Shown here: in pieces, positions 24,202 to 32,313 of the stretch
Layout of the letters: every line of letters starts with the position of its first letter
How positions within the stretch are numbered: the stretch's first letter is position 1
DNA from: Candidatus Staskawiczbacteria bacterium
GTDB taxonomy: Bacteria > Patescibacteriota > Minisyncoccia > Minisyncoccales > Staskawiczbacteraceae
DNA: 42,454 nucleotides
Assembly (NCBI GenBank): GCA_026395295.1
Contig: JAPLYZ010000004.1
Location: forward strand, 1-42,454
Direction: 5' to 3'
Notes under the pieces: generated by a model
What the model was told of the DNA's origin: nothing
Databases searched by the model: none
What the model saw: the letters and a program-made list of their open reading frames with translations, nothing else
Translations under genes and position numbers: made by a program

Positions 24202-25410
24202 TTACACGGACCCCAAAGCTCCATACAAAGGCTCTATGACTGTAATAGCTAAAAGCGCCACGCCTGCTCCTAAAAAAATAATCAACATCGGCTCTAAAAG
24301 AGCTGTGAACGTGGCAATGGATCTCTTTATCTCTTTATTATAAAAATTAACTATCTCCATTAAATTTTTGTCCAACGTTCCTGTTTCCTCGCCAACCTGA
24401 ATCATCTGCACCACAAACGCCGGAGCATAATCAGGGTATTTTATTAGCACCGAACTTATTCTTTCCCCCTGCGAAACTCTTTCTTCGGTTTCTGTCAAAA
24501 TTCTTTTGTAAACGTTGCTCCCCACTGTATCTCTGGTAATTTTTAACGCGTTGTTAATTGAAAGTCCGGCGCCAATTAAGGTAGAAATGTTTTCCGCAAA
24601 TCTGACAAGAAATGTTTTCTTCAAAAATCCTCCGAAAAATGGAACTCTTAAAGACACCTCGTCATATCTTTTCTTTCCTTCTTTGGTTGTAAAATAATAG
24701 ACTATGAATGCAACCAGCAAAATAAACCCCAGCAATAAAATCCACCCATAGTTTGACAAAAATCCATAAAAGTTAATCATCAACATGGTAAAAAAAGGTG
24801 GCTTTGTTGTGGTTTCTTTTATTAAATCAACCAATCTTGGCATAACGAAAAATATGACTATGGGGATAATCACCAGTAAAACAGATATGACGAATATCGG
24901 ATAAATCATGGCGCTGGTTATCTGGGATTTTATGTCGTGCTCTCTTTCCAAGTGGTCTGAAAGATAATAAAGCGACTCGGAAATTTTTCCCGATGCTTCT
25001 CCTGTTTTTATCAAACTTACATAAAAAACACTGAAAACTTCAGGAAAAGTGGCAAATGATTCCGACAACGGGCTTCCTTCCTCCACCATTTGCGAAACTT
25101 TTAAAATCTTTTCCTTAAAATTTGGGTTTTTAATTTGAATTGCCAAACTCTTTAGCGCCTGCGTAACCGGGACCCGAGATTGCATCATAACAGCCAGTTG
25201 TCTTGAAAATATAGCCAAATCTTTCGTGGAAATTTTGTTCAAAAAACTGATATTTTCTGTGCGAAAAACCAAAGGAGATTGCTCCTTTATAGAAGTGACA
25301 AAAACATTATATTTTTGCAAAAGAAGGGCGGCTGACTCTTTAGATGATGCCTCAACCGTGCCTGTTTCAACTTTGCCCTCTTTTGACCTGGCTTGATATA
25401 AGTATTTCAT
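24202..25410 (-). CDS. pilC: Type IV pilus inner-membrane platform protein
   Basis: 402 residues. Two T2SF (GspF) domains at about 68-190 and 270-395 with three membrane helices (about 168-190, 220-240, 375-395). The N-terminus MKYLYQARSKEGKVETG is typical. SRQLAVMMQSRVPVTQAL and GEETGTLDKNLMEI are the usual repeats of the two halves. PilC is the rotor-like platform that PilB and PilT act on. It lies between pilT and the pilin array; an intergenic REPIN-like repeat separates it from pilT. Confidence 0.95.
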   Translation of the reverse strand: MKYLYQARSKEGKVETGTVEASSKESAALLLQKYNVFVTSIKEQSPLVFRTENISFLNKISTKDLAIFSRQLAVMMQSRVPVTQALKSLAIQIKNPNFKEKILKVSQMVEEGSPLSESFATFPEVFSVFYVSLIKTGEASGKISESLYYLSDHLEREHDIKSQITSAMIYPIFVISVLLVIIPIVIFFVMPRLVDLIKETTTKPPFFTMLMINFYGFLSNYGWILLLGFILLVAFIVYYFTTKEGKKRYDEVSLRVPFFGGFLKKTFLVRFAENISTLIGAGLSINNALKITRDTVGSNVYKRILTETEERVSQGERISSVLIKYPDYAPAFVVQMIQVGEETGTLDKNLMEIVNFYNKEIKRSIATFTALLEPMLIIFLGAGVALLAITVIEPLYGALGSV

Positions 25411-25419
25411 TTTTTATTT

Positions 25420-25491
25420 GTCATCCCCAACTTGATTGGGGATCCAGAGTGCTTTTATTTAATCTAGATTCCCGCTTTCGCGGGAATGACA
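25420..25491. repeat. REPIN-like pair of inverted hairpins between pilT and pilC
   Basis: The first hairpin has ATCCCCAA (25423-25430) and TTGGGGAT (25436-25443); the second has ATTCCCGC (25468-25475) and GCGGGAAT (25480-25487). Outer ends are related in inverted orientation (GTCATCCCC on one strand, GTCATTCCC on the other), and both have a GATCCAGA/GATTCTAGA-like flank. The second hairpin is the same DNA as inside ligA. Confidence 0.75.
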
Positions 25492-25502
25492 CGATGGGTT
25501 GC

Positions 25503-26567
25503 TTATCGCAGGAGGTTTCTTATTTCTCCGGGATCTACCGCGTAGTCCATTGCATTTTTTAAAGATATTTCTTTCTTCCTCACCAGGTCCACCATGGCCC
25601 TGTTCAAAGAAATCATCCCCTCTTTTGCCGAAGTTTCTATTACAGCGGGAATTTCGTGAGTTTTGTCTTCTCTAATCAGGGTAGAAATGGCATTATTGCA
25701 AATCATAACTTCGCAAACAGGAATAAAGCCTCCCTTAATTCTTGGAATCAGTCTTTGAGAAATTATTCCCAGAAGACAGCTTGCCAGCTGGAATTTTATT
25801 TGGTTCTGTTGTTCTGCCGGAAAAACGTCAACTATTCTGTGAATTGTTTGAGCAGCTGAATTGGTGTGCAAAGTTGCAAAAACCAAGTGTCCGGTTTCAG
25901 CGGCGGTAATGGTTGTAGAAATTGTTTCCAAGTCTCTCATTTCTCCAACCATAATAACATCCGGATTCTGCCTAAAAGTGGCTCTTAGCGCTCCGGCAAA
26001 ACTCAACGTATCCAAAGAAACTTCCCTCTGGTCTATTACCGCCCTGTCTATCGGATAGGTATATTCTATGGGGTCTTCAATTGTTATAACGTGAACCGAC
26101 CTTGTATGATTTATTTCGTCTATCATTGCCGCCAAACTCGTGGTTTTTCCCTGACCGGAAGCTCCTGTCACCAAAACAAGGCCTTGTGGGCGCGAAGTAA
26201 AATCGTGCAAAACCGGAGGCAGGGCAAGTTCTTCAATTGTTCTTATTTTAGTGGGAATAAAACGCAAAGCCAAGCTTACAGAACCCCTCTGGAAGAAAAC
26301 ATTCACCCTAAATCTTCCTTTGTCCTCGTGCTCATAAGAAAAATCCATCTCTTTCTCGTCTATAAACTTTTTGCGCTGAAGGTCGGTCATCATTGAAAAA
26401 GCAATGCCTTCCGAATCTTTGGCTGAAATTATTTTTTCTTGTCCCAGCGGAACCAGTTGCCCGGTAATTCTTATGCAAGGCGCGTGCCCGACCGATATAT
26501 CCAGGTCAGAAGCCTCTTCTTTGACCACTATGTCTAAAAGCTTTTTTAAATATTGTAGATACTCCAT
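25503..26567 (-). CDS. pilT: Type IV pilus retraction ATPase
   Basis: 354 residues. PilT depolymerises pili. Walker A is at 135-143 (GASGQGKTT, with K141), the Asp box is EDPIEY, Walker B is IMVGEM with E209, and ATFRQNPDVIMVGEMRD and ATLHTNSA are family hallmarks. The N-terminal PAS-like domain (LDIVVKEEASDLDISVG) is present. The P-loop reads GASGQGKT rather than the usual GPTGSGKS. Twenty bases below pilB. The paired presence of pilB and pilT indicates retractile pili. Confidence 0.93.
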   Translation of the reverse strand: MEYLQYLKKLLDIVVKEEASDLDISVGHAPCIRITGQLVPLGQEKIISAKDSEGIAFSMMTDLQRKKFIDEKEMDFSYEHEDKGRFRVNVFFQRGSVSLALRFIPTKIRTIEELALPPVLHDFTSRPQGLVLVTGASGQGKTTSLAAMIDEINHTRSVHVITIEDPIEYTYPIDRAVIDQREVSLDTLSFAGALRATFRQNPDVIMVGEMRDLETISTTITAAETGHLVFATLHTNSAAQTIHRIVDVFPAEQQNQIKFQLASCLLGIISQRLIPRIKGGFIPVCEVMICNNAISTLIREDKTHEIPAVIETSAKEGMISLNRAMVDLVRKKEISLKNAMDYAVDPGEIRNLLR

Positions 26568-26586
26568 ATTATGAAAATTTTTAATT

Positions 26587-28305
26587 TTACTTTTCTTCCG
26601 TGGCCCTTATTACCTCTTCAATTGTTGTCTGGCCGTTCAAAACTTTCAAAATTCCTTCCTGCTCCATTGTCAGCATGCCTTGCTTCTGAGCTGCTTTAAA
26701 AATCAAACTTTCCAAAGGATTTTTTTGTATCAGCTCGGCAAGTTCCGACGACATTGATAAAACCTCAAAAAGTCCTACCCTGCCCGAATAACCCAAGAAT
26801 CCGCACGCCTCGCATCCTTTTGCCGCATATATTGAGAACGAGTTAACGCCTCCCTCTATTTCTTCTTTTGCGAAAGAAGGAAGACTCTTTATTCTTTCTG
26901 AAATATAACTATGAATTTTTTCCGATGGTTTTATTTTTACCTTGCACTTAGAACACAAAACCCTTACCAATCTCTGCGAAATTACAACTTTCAAAGTAGA
27001 CGGAATCAAAAATGGCCGTACTCCCATATCCATCAGCCTCGGAACAACTCCCACAGAAGAATTAGTGTGTAGAGTAGACAAAACAATATGACCGGTCAAT
27101 GCCGCATTAACAGCCAAGCTTGCTGTTTCTTCGTCTCTTATTTCTCCAACCATTATCACGTTCGGGTCTTGTCTCAAAATTTGGCGGAGACCGCGGGCAA
27201 AGGTGTATCCAATCTCCGGTTTAACTTGCGATTGGTTTACTCCGGCGATAGAATATTCTATTGGATCTTCAACCGTAACAATGTTAACCGAATCCTGGTT
27301 TAATATACGCAAAATTGCATATTGGGTTGTTGTCTTACCCGAACCAGTTGGACCGGTAAACAAAATCATGCCAAAAGGTTTTTTTATGGCTGCTTTAACA
27401 ACATCTAAGCTTCTGCCTTTCATGCCCAATTCTTCAAAAGATCTTAATCCTGTGGACGGATCTAACACCCTAAGCTCAATTTTCTCTCCATAAAGCGTAG
27501 GAAACGTGGAAACTCTAAAATCAATATCCTTTCCGTCTATCTTTTGAGAAAACCTTCCATCTTGGGGCACTCTGTTTTCGTCTATTTTCAAACCGGAAAG
27601 GATCTTAATCCTGGCAATGATCGCCAAATGCACTCTCAATGGCAAAGATAAGCTTGGATAAAGAAGACCGTTCATGCGGAAGCGGATGTTTAATTTATCT
27701 CTGGTTGGTTCTATATGTATATCAGAAGCGTGCGCTTCAAGAGCGTGTCTTAACACAACTAAAACCATTTTTATAATCGGCGCCTCTTCTGTCAGTGTCT
27801 GAATAAGCGACTTTTTTTCTAAGACATCTGTAACCTTTCCCCCGCCCAATTCCTCTAACGCTTTTTCCGTTTCTGCCAATATATTTTTGCGCTGTTTTAA
27901 AAGATTTGCCAAATCGCCCGGAGTTATCAAACAAGTTTTATAAGAAAAACTTTCTTGATTAGCCAAAAATCTTAAAGCGTTTTGGGCTTCTATGTCTTCG
28001 GGATAAACCATGCCAATCTGCACAAAACCCGACTCTTTGGCTATGGACGCCATTTTGTAATTAACAGACGCCTCTTCCGGTATCAGCTCTAAAACTTCAG
28101 GGGGTACCTGGTCAACATCAACTTTTCTCAATGGTATAACCAAAATTTTGCTCTTTAAGTTAAAAAGAAAACTCTCTGACACAATGTTCTGCGATAAAAT
28201 AACCTCTTCCTCTTTCTTGCCGGTTTTTACAACCTGTTCTTTGAGGTTATCTAGTGCCTGCTCGGATAAAAATCCTTGCGCAAATAATTCTTGTAGTAAC
28301 TTCAT
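26587..28305 (-). CDS. pilB: Type IV pilus assembly ATPase
   Basis: 572 residues. The N-terminal T2SSE_N/MshEN-like region spans about 1-150; Walker A GPTGSGKTT lies at 318-326; the Asp box is VEDPIEYS; Walker B is IMVGEI near 384-390. The zinc site is C451/C454 and C498/C501 (CSKC ... CEAC). PilB powers pilus extension. It is below the pilP-position gene by eight bases and above pilT. A hairpin at about 26862-26882 lies within the zinc-site linker but fits the family's usual linker. Confidence 0.95.
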   Translation of the reverse strand: MKLLQELFAQGFLSEQALDNLKEQVVKTGKKEEEVILSQNIVSESFLFNLKSKILVIPLRKVDVDQVPPEVLELIPEEASVNYKMASIAKESGFVQIGMVYPEDIEAQNALRFLANQESFSYKTCLITPGDLANLLKQRKNILAETEKALEELGGGKVTDVLEKKSLIQTLTEEAPIIKMVLVVLRHALEAHASDIHIEPTRDKLNIRFRMNGLLYPSLSLPLRVHLAIIARIKILSGLKIDENRVPQDGRFSQKIDGKDIDFRVSTFPTLYGEKIELRVLDPSTGLRSFEELGMKGRSLDVVKAAIKKPFGMILFTGPTGSGKTTTQYAILRILNQDSVNIVTVEDPIEYSIAGVNQSQVKPEIGYTFARGLRQILRQDPNVIMVGEIRDEETASLAVNAALTGHIVLSTLHTNSSVGVVPRLMDMGVRPFLIPSTLKVVISQRLVRVLCSKCKVKIKPSEKIHSYISERIKSLPSFAKEEIEGGVNSFSIYAAKGCEACGFLGYSGRVGLFEVLSMSSELAELIQKNPLESLIFKAAQKQGMLTMEQEGILKVLNGQTTIEEVIRATEEK

Positions 28306-28313
28306 AATTTTAT

Positions 28314-28772
28314 TTATTTTTTTACAGGCTTAGTTGGCGGTTTAGCTGGAGGAGGCGGAGTTGGGGCTGGCGGGGCAACTTCATAAGGAACAAAAGGATT
28401 ATCTCTGCCCGGTTGCACCTCCTTTAACTCGGTTACAACCAAGCTGTTGCTCTCTAAAGCCACTTTGGCATCATCAACCGAATCAGCTGATATAAAACCT
28501 GTTTTTGGTTTGTTATCTTTAGTAACAGCCTTATAGCTGTACCAAGGGCCCATGTCTGTAAATGGTTGAAGATTTTTAAAATGGTCCGAATCAAAAACAG
28601 CCATATCTATGTTGACCTTTGGTTTATTAAAAACCATTGCAGGGGGGACTTCTTTTGGTTGCGACAAAAAAACTGTAAAAGAAATGGCAATCAAAACCAG
28701 CAAGAACATTATTGTAATTCCCATAAAAAACATCTTCTGTCTTTGTTTTGGTGATATAAATACTACTGCCAC
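28314..28772 (-). CDS. Single-pass membrane protein in the pilP position
   Basis: 152 residues from a GTG. One membrane helix (about 14-36), an extracytoplasmic domain (about 45-120) and a tail made of Pro, Ala and Lys. GRDNPFVPYEV resembles the conserved NPF segment seen in PilP-like proteins, but I would not call it PilP from that alone. Its place between pilO and pilB is where some loci have a small accessory gene. The GTG start is followed directly by a hydrophobic protein; an ATG at residue 14 would remove the short N-terminal cytoplasmic tail. Function: probably alignment with the outer envelope or the pilus platform, inferred. Confidence 0.6.
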   Translation of the reverse strand: MAVVFISPKQRQKMFFMGITIMFLLVLIAISFTVFLSQPKEVPPAMVFNKPKVNIDMAVFDSDHFKNLQPFTDMGPWYSYKAVTKDNKPKTGFISADSVDDAKVALESNSLVVTELKEVQPGRDNPFVPYEVAPPAPTPPPPAKPPTKPVKK

Positions 28773-28791
28773 GCTTTTTTACTTTTAATTT

Positions 28792-29322
28792 TTAATATGA
28801 ATATGTTTTTACTTGCAGGCTAAAACTTCCGGCTGAATCCTTTGGAGAACTAAAAGAAATGCCTGTAACTTCAAAAATACGCGATGACTTTTCTAAAGAC
28901 ATCATAAACCCCAACAACGACTCGTAGCTTCCAGACAGATCAAGTGAAAAAATTAAAGTTTTGACTGTCCCTGCGGCGGTTGTGGTGTTGCCCGAAGAAG
29001 GTTTAGACAAAAATATGTCTTTTAATATCAGCCCGCTATCCTTGGCTGTTTTTTGTAAAAAATAAATGAGCTTGCCCGAAGAAGGATCTTGAGGCAAAGC
29101 ATCATCAATCTTTTTTATATCATCTTTACGGCTTTGCAAGTCAAAATAAGTTCTGTCTGTCCCGGCATAATAATCGTATTCCGCGCGAAACTCGGCTTTC
29201 TTCTGGCCAAGCTCTGTTTGCAAACCTGTAAAAGCATTATATTCCGGCACTACTAAAAAGAACACCAACAATAAGATGATAAAAAGAATAAGGGCAATAG
29301 CAATGGGGCGATCTACTGTCAT
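28792..29322 (-). CDS. pilO: Type IV pilus alignment protein PilO
   Basis: 176 residues. An N-terminal helix (about 7-25) is followed by a coiled coil (EYNAFTGLQTELGQKKAEF) and a ferredoxin-like C-terminal domain (LKDIFLSKP ... IFSLDLSGSYESLLGFMMSLE). It dimerises with PilN in known systems. It overlaps the end of the PilN-like gene by four bases (ATGA), typical of coupled partners. Confidence 0.88.
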   Translation of the reverse strand: MTVDRPIAIALILFIILLLVFFLVVPEYNAFTGLQTELGQKKAEFRAEYDYYAGTDRTYFDLQSRKDDIKKIDDALPQDPSSGKLIYFLQKTAKDSGLILKDIFLSKPSSGNTTTAAGTVKTLIFSLDLSGSYESLLGFMMSLEKSSRIFEVTGISFSSPKDSAGSFSLQVKTYSY

Positions 29323-30359
29323 GTAATCTGATTTATATCTGTTTTCTGTTTTTTAGACCTTTTCTTAAAGAATAAAAACGCTCCTACAGCAACTATCAAG
29401 ACAACCAGTAGTATTATAATTACCGCTATTAATCCGGACTGTTTTGGCTCTCCAGAAGACGTTGCAATTGGAACTATTGGCTTAGGCTGTAACGCCGGCG
29501 GACCGGCAACAATAACTTTCGCTTCGTAGGTTTGAATTGACCCGTCTTGGGCCGTAACTTTGTACGTTACCGGGTCGGTAAAATCCTGAGGAACATTAGA
29601 ATCAGGCTGTAAGACAGCCCCTCCCGACACAACTGCCACTGGCACCAGATTTTTTACGTCTGTGCCATAGGGAACATTCAGCGTAACCGTGTATTTTGAC
29701 TCATCTATAGCTCCAACAACCTCCGGACTTGAAAGAAGGTGAAAAGAAGTTATAAATTTATCGCCAGGCTGGCTTGTCCCAGACTGATCGGGTGGCGTAG
29801 TTGTTTCCAAAATCGGAGGCAAACTGGCAAGATAGCTGAACACGCTCTTGTCTAAAATAAGGTTCAAGCTAAAACCAACTTTCCCCCCTTCTCCCGCTGC
29901 GGCGCTTAGCGACCCTAAGTCTTTAATATATTTATTTTTTTCTAAAACCGCTATTTGCCTGCTGTAAGAGTCCAAATCATCTGTTTCCACCGCCAATTGA
30001 ACGCTACTGCCCTTTCCATCGAAACTAAACTGCTTGAACCAAGTATTAGGCATTGTTTGCGACCGGACAAATGCAAATACGTTAGAAGCAAACCCCTGGC
30101 TTTTTAACAAATTAGCAAAATCGCTAACCTTTTTCTGATAATTAATAACCTCACTTTCGCGCGCTTTCTGCTGGCTGGTTCCCACTGTTTGCAAAGCTTC
30201 CATTTCTTTCTTAATGTCCTCCCTTGTAAAATTATTTTTAACTAAAAAAATTACATAGCAAAAAATCGTAGCTATCAGCAGAGATATCATAAAGTAGAAG
30301 ATGACATCCATCCACCAAAACTTTTTATTCCTTATTTGAGATATTGCAGAAAAATCCAT
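29319..30359 (-). CDS. PilN-like protein fused to an Ig-like domain and a second membrane helix
   Basis: 346 residues; usual PilN has about 200. Residues 15-41 form the first membrane helix, 45-80 a coiled coil, and 95-175 the PilN-type domain. From about 203 to 284 there is an added Ig-like domain (ITSFHL, SKYTVTLNVPYGTDV, DFTDPVTYKVTAQDGS, TYEAKVIV), a pattern seen in bacterial surface repeats. Then a Pro-rich linker and a second helix (310-331) with a basic tail. Order pilM, this gene, pilO supports the PilN role. The C-terminal extension is unusual and could reach toward the cell wall. Confidence 0.75.
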   Translation of the reverse strand: MDFSAISQIRNKKFWWMDVIFYFMISLLIATIFCYVIFLVKNNFTREDIKKEMEALQTVGTSQQKARESEVINYQKKVSDFANLLKSQGFASNVFAFVRSQTMPNTWFKQFSFDGKGSSVQLAVETDDLDSYSRQIAVLEKNKYIKDLGSLSAAAGEGGKVGFSLNLILDKSVFSYLASLPPILETTTPPDQSGTSQPGDKFITSFHLLSSPEVVGAIDESKYTVTLNVPYGTDVKNLVPVAVVSGGAVLQPDSNVPQDFTDPVTYKVTAQDGSIQTYEAKVIVAGPPALQPKPIVPIATSSGEPKQSGLIAVIIILLVVLIVAVGAFLFFKKRSKKQKTDINQIT

Positions 30360-30380
30360 AACTATTACTTTATTATACCA

Positions 30381-31481
30381 CTATGTTTCTAATCCCCCTA
30401 ACGCTACACCTGTTGCGACTGAAAAACTTGGCGCCATTTTTTCAAGGCTTTCTCCTAAAATCGGCGGGTACAAAAGTTCAGAAAAACAATTGGGAATTTC
30501 CACTTTTTTCTTCAAAACTTCGGCAAAATATTCTTTTAGGCCCGGTAAACCGGAAGTGCCACCGGTTAAATATACGGCATCAACTTCTCTGCCTTCCTGC
30601 TGATAAAAATCAGACAGCACTTTTTTAATTTCAAGAACCAATGGATCTATCAACAGATATAAAGTTTTAGAAATTTCTTCTTTCAACGAGGTTAACCCCT
30701 CCCTGTTCTTCAACTCCTCGGCTTCACCGTGGCCCAGTCCCAGAGATGAAGATATGCTATAAGTTAGCTGGCTTCCGGCAAAATCAAAACTGTAGCTCTT
30801 TTTTAAACTTTTTTTATCAATCATATTAATGGTTGTGCTTTGAACACCTATATCCACCACACAAATGCAATTTTTGTTTTCCCTTACCAGCGCCCTGCGC
30901 AATCCCAAAGCTTCCGCCTCTATAGCATAGAGTTCGAGCCCGGCAAGTTGCGCCACCTTTTGATAATCTTGTATGGTTTGGTTTGGAATGGCAACTAAAA
31001 ATATTTTCAAGCCCGATTGCCTGTCTCCCGGAGTTCCGCCTATCAACTGCCAATCTAATGTTGTTTCCGAAACGGGCAAAGGTATATACTGAGAAGCATT
31101 ATAGTAAACCGCGTTTTTTAGTTCACTCGCGTCCATGGGCGGTAATTCAAAAGATGTGCAAAAAGTTGAAAAATCAGGAACAGAAAATATGACTGCCTTA
31201 GTTTTTATTCTGGCTTCGTCTAAAACAGCCCTAATGGCTCGGGAAACAAAATAGTTTGAAAGCAAATAACTGCCCTTTTCAGCGTTGCGAAAAGGCTCTT
31301 TGTAAAGAGAGGCCGATTTAATTTCTCCATAATTTTCCAGAGTTTTGCCCTGCCCCCACCTTGATATTTCAACAACTTTTATTGATGCGGTGCCAATGTC
31401 AATGCCAACCATTTTTTTGGGGAAAAACATTTTCAGGGGATTGGAGAATATATTTAATTTGTCTATAATAGAGTTAGACAT
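30381..31481 (-). CDS. pilM: Type IV pilus actin-like ATPase PilM
   Basis: 366 residues from the ATG at 31481. Actin/FtsA fold with the phosphate-1 motif VGIDIGTASIKVVE, a second one at CVVDIGVQSTTINMI and the adenosine motif VYLTGGTSGLPGL. PilM binds PilN and links the motor to the inner-membrane parts. Two upstream ATGs (31511 and 31490) exist, but a TATAAT box at 31489-31494 would put the transcript start near 31482, so the 31481 ATG fits. First gene of the pilus operon. The start site is nearly back-to-back with comF. Confidence 0.9.
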   Translation of the reverse strand: MSNSIIDKLNIFSNPLKMFFPKKMVGIDIGTASIKVVEISRWGQGKTLENYGEIKSASLYKEPFRNAEKGSYLLSNYFVSRAIRAVLDEARIKTKAVIFSVPDFSTFCTSFELPPMDASELKNAVYYNASQYIPLPVSETTLDWQLIGGTPGDRQSGLKIFLVAIPNQTIQDYQKVAQLAGLELYAIEAEALGLRRALVRENKNCICVVDIGVQSTTINMIDKKSLKKSYSFDFAGSQLTYSISSSLGLGHGEAEELKNREGLTSLKEEISKTLYLLIDPLVLEIKKVLSDFYQQEGREVDAVYLTGGTSGLPGLKEYFAEVLKKKVEIPNCFSELLYPPILGESLEKMAPSFSVATGVALGGLET

Positions 31482-31488
31482 TTTATTC

Positions 31489-31494
31489 ATTATA
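31489..31494 (-). promoter_or_regulatory. -10 box for pilM operon
   Basis: Perfect TATAAT on the minus strand. No good -35 at the expected distance. Its start site would coincide with the ATG of pilM, giving a leaderless mRNA. Confidence 0.55.
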
Positions 31495-31506
31495 CAATAA
31501 AAATAA

Positions 31507-31512
31507 TACAAT
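31507..31512 (+). promoter_or_regulatory. -10 box for comF
   Basis: TACAAT on the plus strand, seven bases before the GTG start at 31519. The -35 region is weak. The two divergent -10 boxes are only 12 bp apart. Confidence 0.45.
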
Positions 31513-31518
31513 TACACT

Positions 31519-32313
31519 GTGGATAACCCAACGCCTAAAATTAAAGAGTTTTTACTGGATCTTTTCTTCCCAAAGTTTTGTTTGGGGTGTCAAAAAGAAG
31601 GCACATATTTATGCGACGACTGCCGGGCGCTTTTAGACATTGCAGAGTTTGATTATTGCCTTTGCGAAACAAAACCCATTAGACTCGCTTGCTTCGATGC
31701 GACTCAGCACAAGTCGCTTGCTCAGGGCAAGCCTCAGGCAAAATGCGACCGATGTAAAGAAAAAGAACTTTCCGGGCTTTATTCTGCCCTGCCCTATAAA
31801 GATAACCAGCTAACCAAAAATTTAATCTACCAATTTAAATATCAACCCTACCTGAAAGACTTGGCAAAAACCTTGGCAAGCATTTTGATTGAACATTTTG
31901 TGCTGGCGAAAAAAAATACCGATGAGATTTGGGAAAATTCAATTTTGGTTCCAATTCCTCTTGATAAAAAGAAATTGAAAACCCGCGGATACAACCAGTC
32001 AGAAGAACTGGCAAAAGAGCTTTCAAAAATTTTACTAATTCCGGTTGTTTCGGATATTTTAGTAAAAGTAAAAAATACAAAACCGCAAATGGAACTGACA
32101 AAAACAGGAAGAGAAAAAAATCTACAAGGCGCTTTTGCCGTCAAACCCGCCTTCGCTTCTGAGCTTCGGCGAAGCAAAGTCTTTTTAGTTGACGATGTTT
32201 ACACCACCGGATCTACAATGCAAGAGTGCGCAAAAGTTCTGAAAGAAGCCGGAGCAAAACAAGTTTGGGGCATAGTCCTGGCCCGCGAAGAACTGCATTT
32301 TACCTTGCCATAG
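31519..32313 (+). CDS. comF: ComF-family phosphoribosyltransferase-like protein
   Basis: 264 residues from a GTG. The N-terminal zinc finger has C21/C24/C32/C35; a second Cys set (C47, C49, C76, C79) follows. The phosphoribosyltransferase domain holds the PRPP motif VFLVDDVYTTGSTM. ComF is needed for DNA uptake in many naturally competent bacteria, and the gene is back-to-back with the pilus operon. Two palindromic segments are present: 31699-31738 (residues about 61-74, splitting the second Cys set) and 32151-32175 (AFASELRRSK). Both look like inserts compared with typical ComF. No Shine-Dalgarno precedes the GTG. Confidence 0.9.
   Translation: MDNPTPKIKEFLLDLFFPKFCLGCQKEGTYLCDDCRALLDIAEFDYCLCETKPIRLACFDATQHKSLAQGKPQAKCDRCKEKELSGLYSALPYKDNQLTKNLIYQFKYQPYLKDLAKTLASILIEHFVLAKKNTDEIWENSILVPIPLDKKKLKTRGYNQSEELAKELSKILLIPVVSDILVKVKNTKPQMELTKTGREKNLQGAFAVKPAFASELRRSKVFLVDDVYTTGSTMQECAKVLKEAGAKQVWGIVLAREELHFTLP
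31699..31738 (+). repeat. Palindromic segment inserted in frame in comF (site 1)
   Basis: Overlapping hairpins GCGACT/AGTCGC and GCTTGC/GCAAGC. The GCTCAGGGCAAGC part recalls the repeat at 37565-37588. It encodes TQHKSLAQGKPQA in the zinc-finger linker. Confidence 0.5.
32151..32175 (+). repeat. Palindromic segment inserted in frame in comF (site 2)
   Basis: CTTCGC (32151-32156) pairs with GCGAAG (32169-32174), with a GCTTC/GAAGC hairpin nested. It encodes FASELRRS just before the PRPP-binding strand, where ComF proteins normally run straight into the hydrophobic LVDD. Confidence 0.45.

Noticed and set aside
26862-26882. Palindrome CTTCTTTTGCGAAAGAAG in pilB, considered as another in-frame insert
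   Set aside because: The peptide falls in the zinc-site linker, whose length and pattern (LP, K, E, then IY-KGC) fit normal PilB proteins, so it may be chance.
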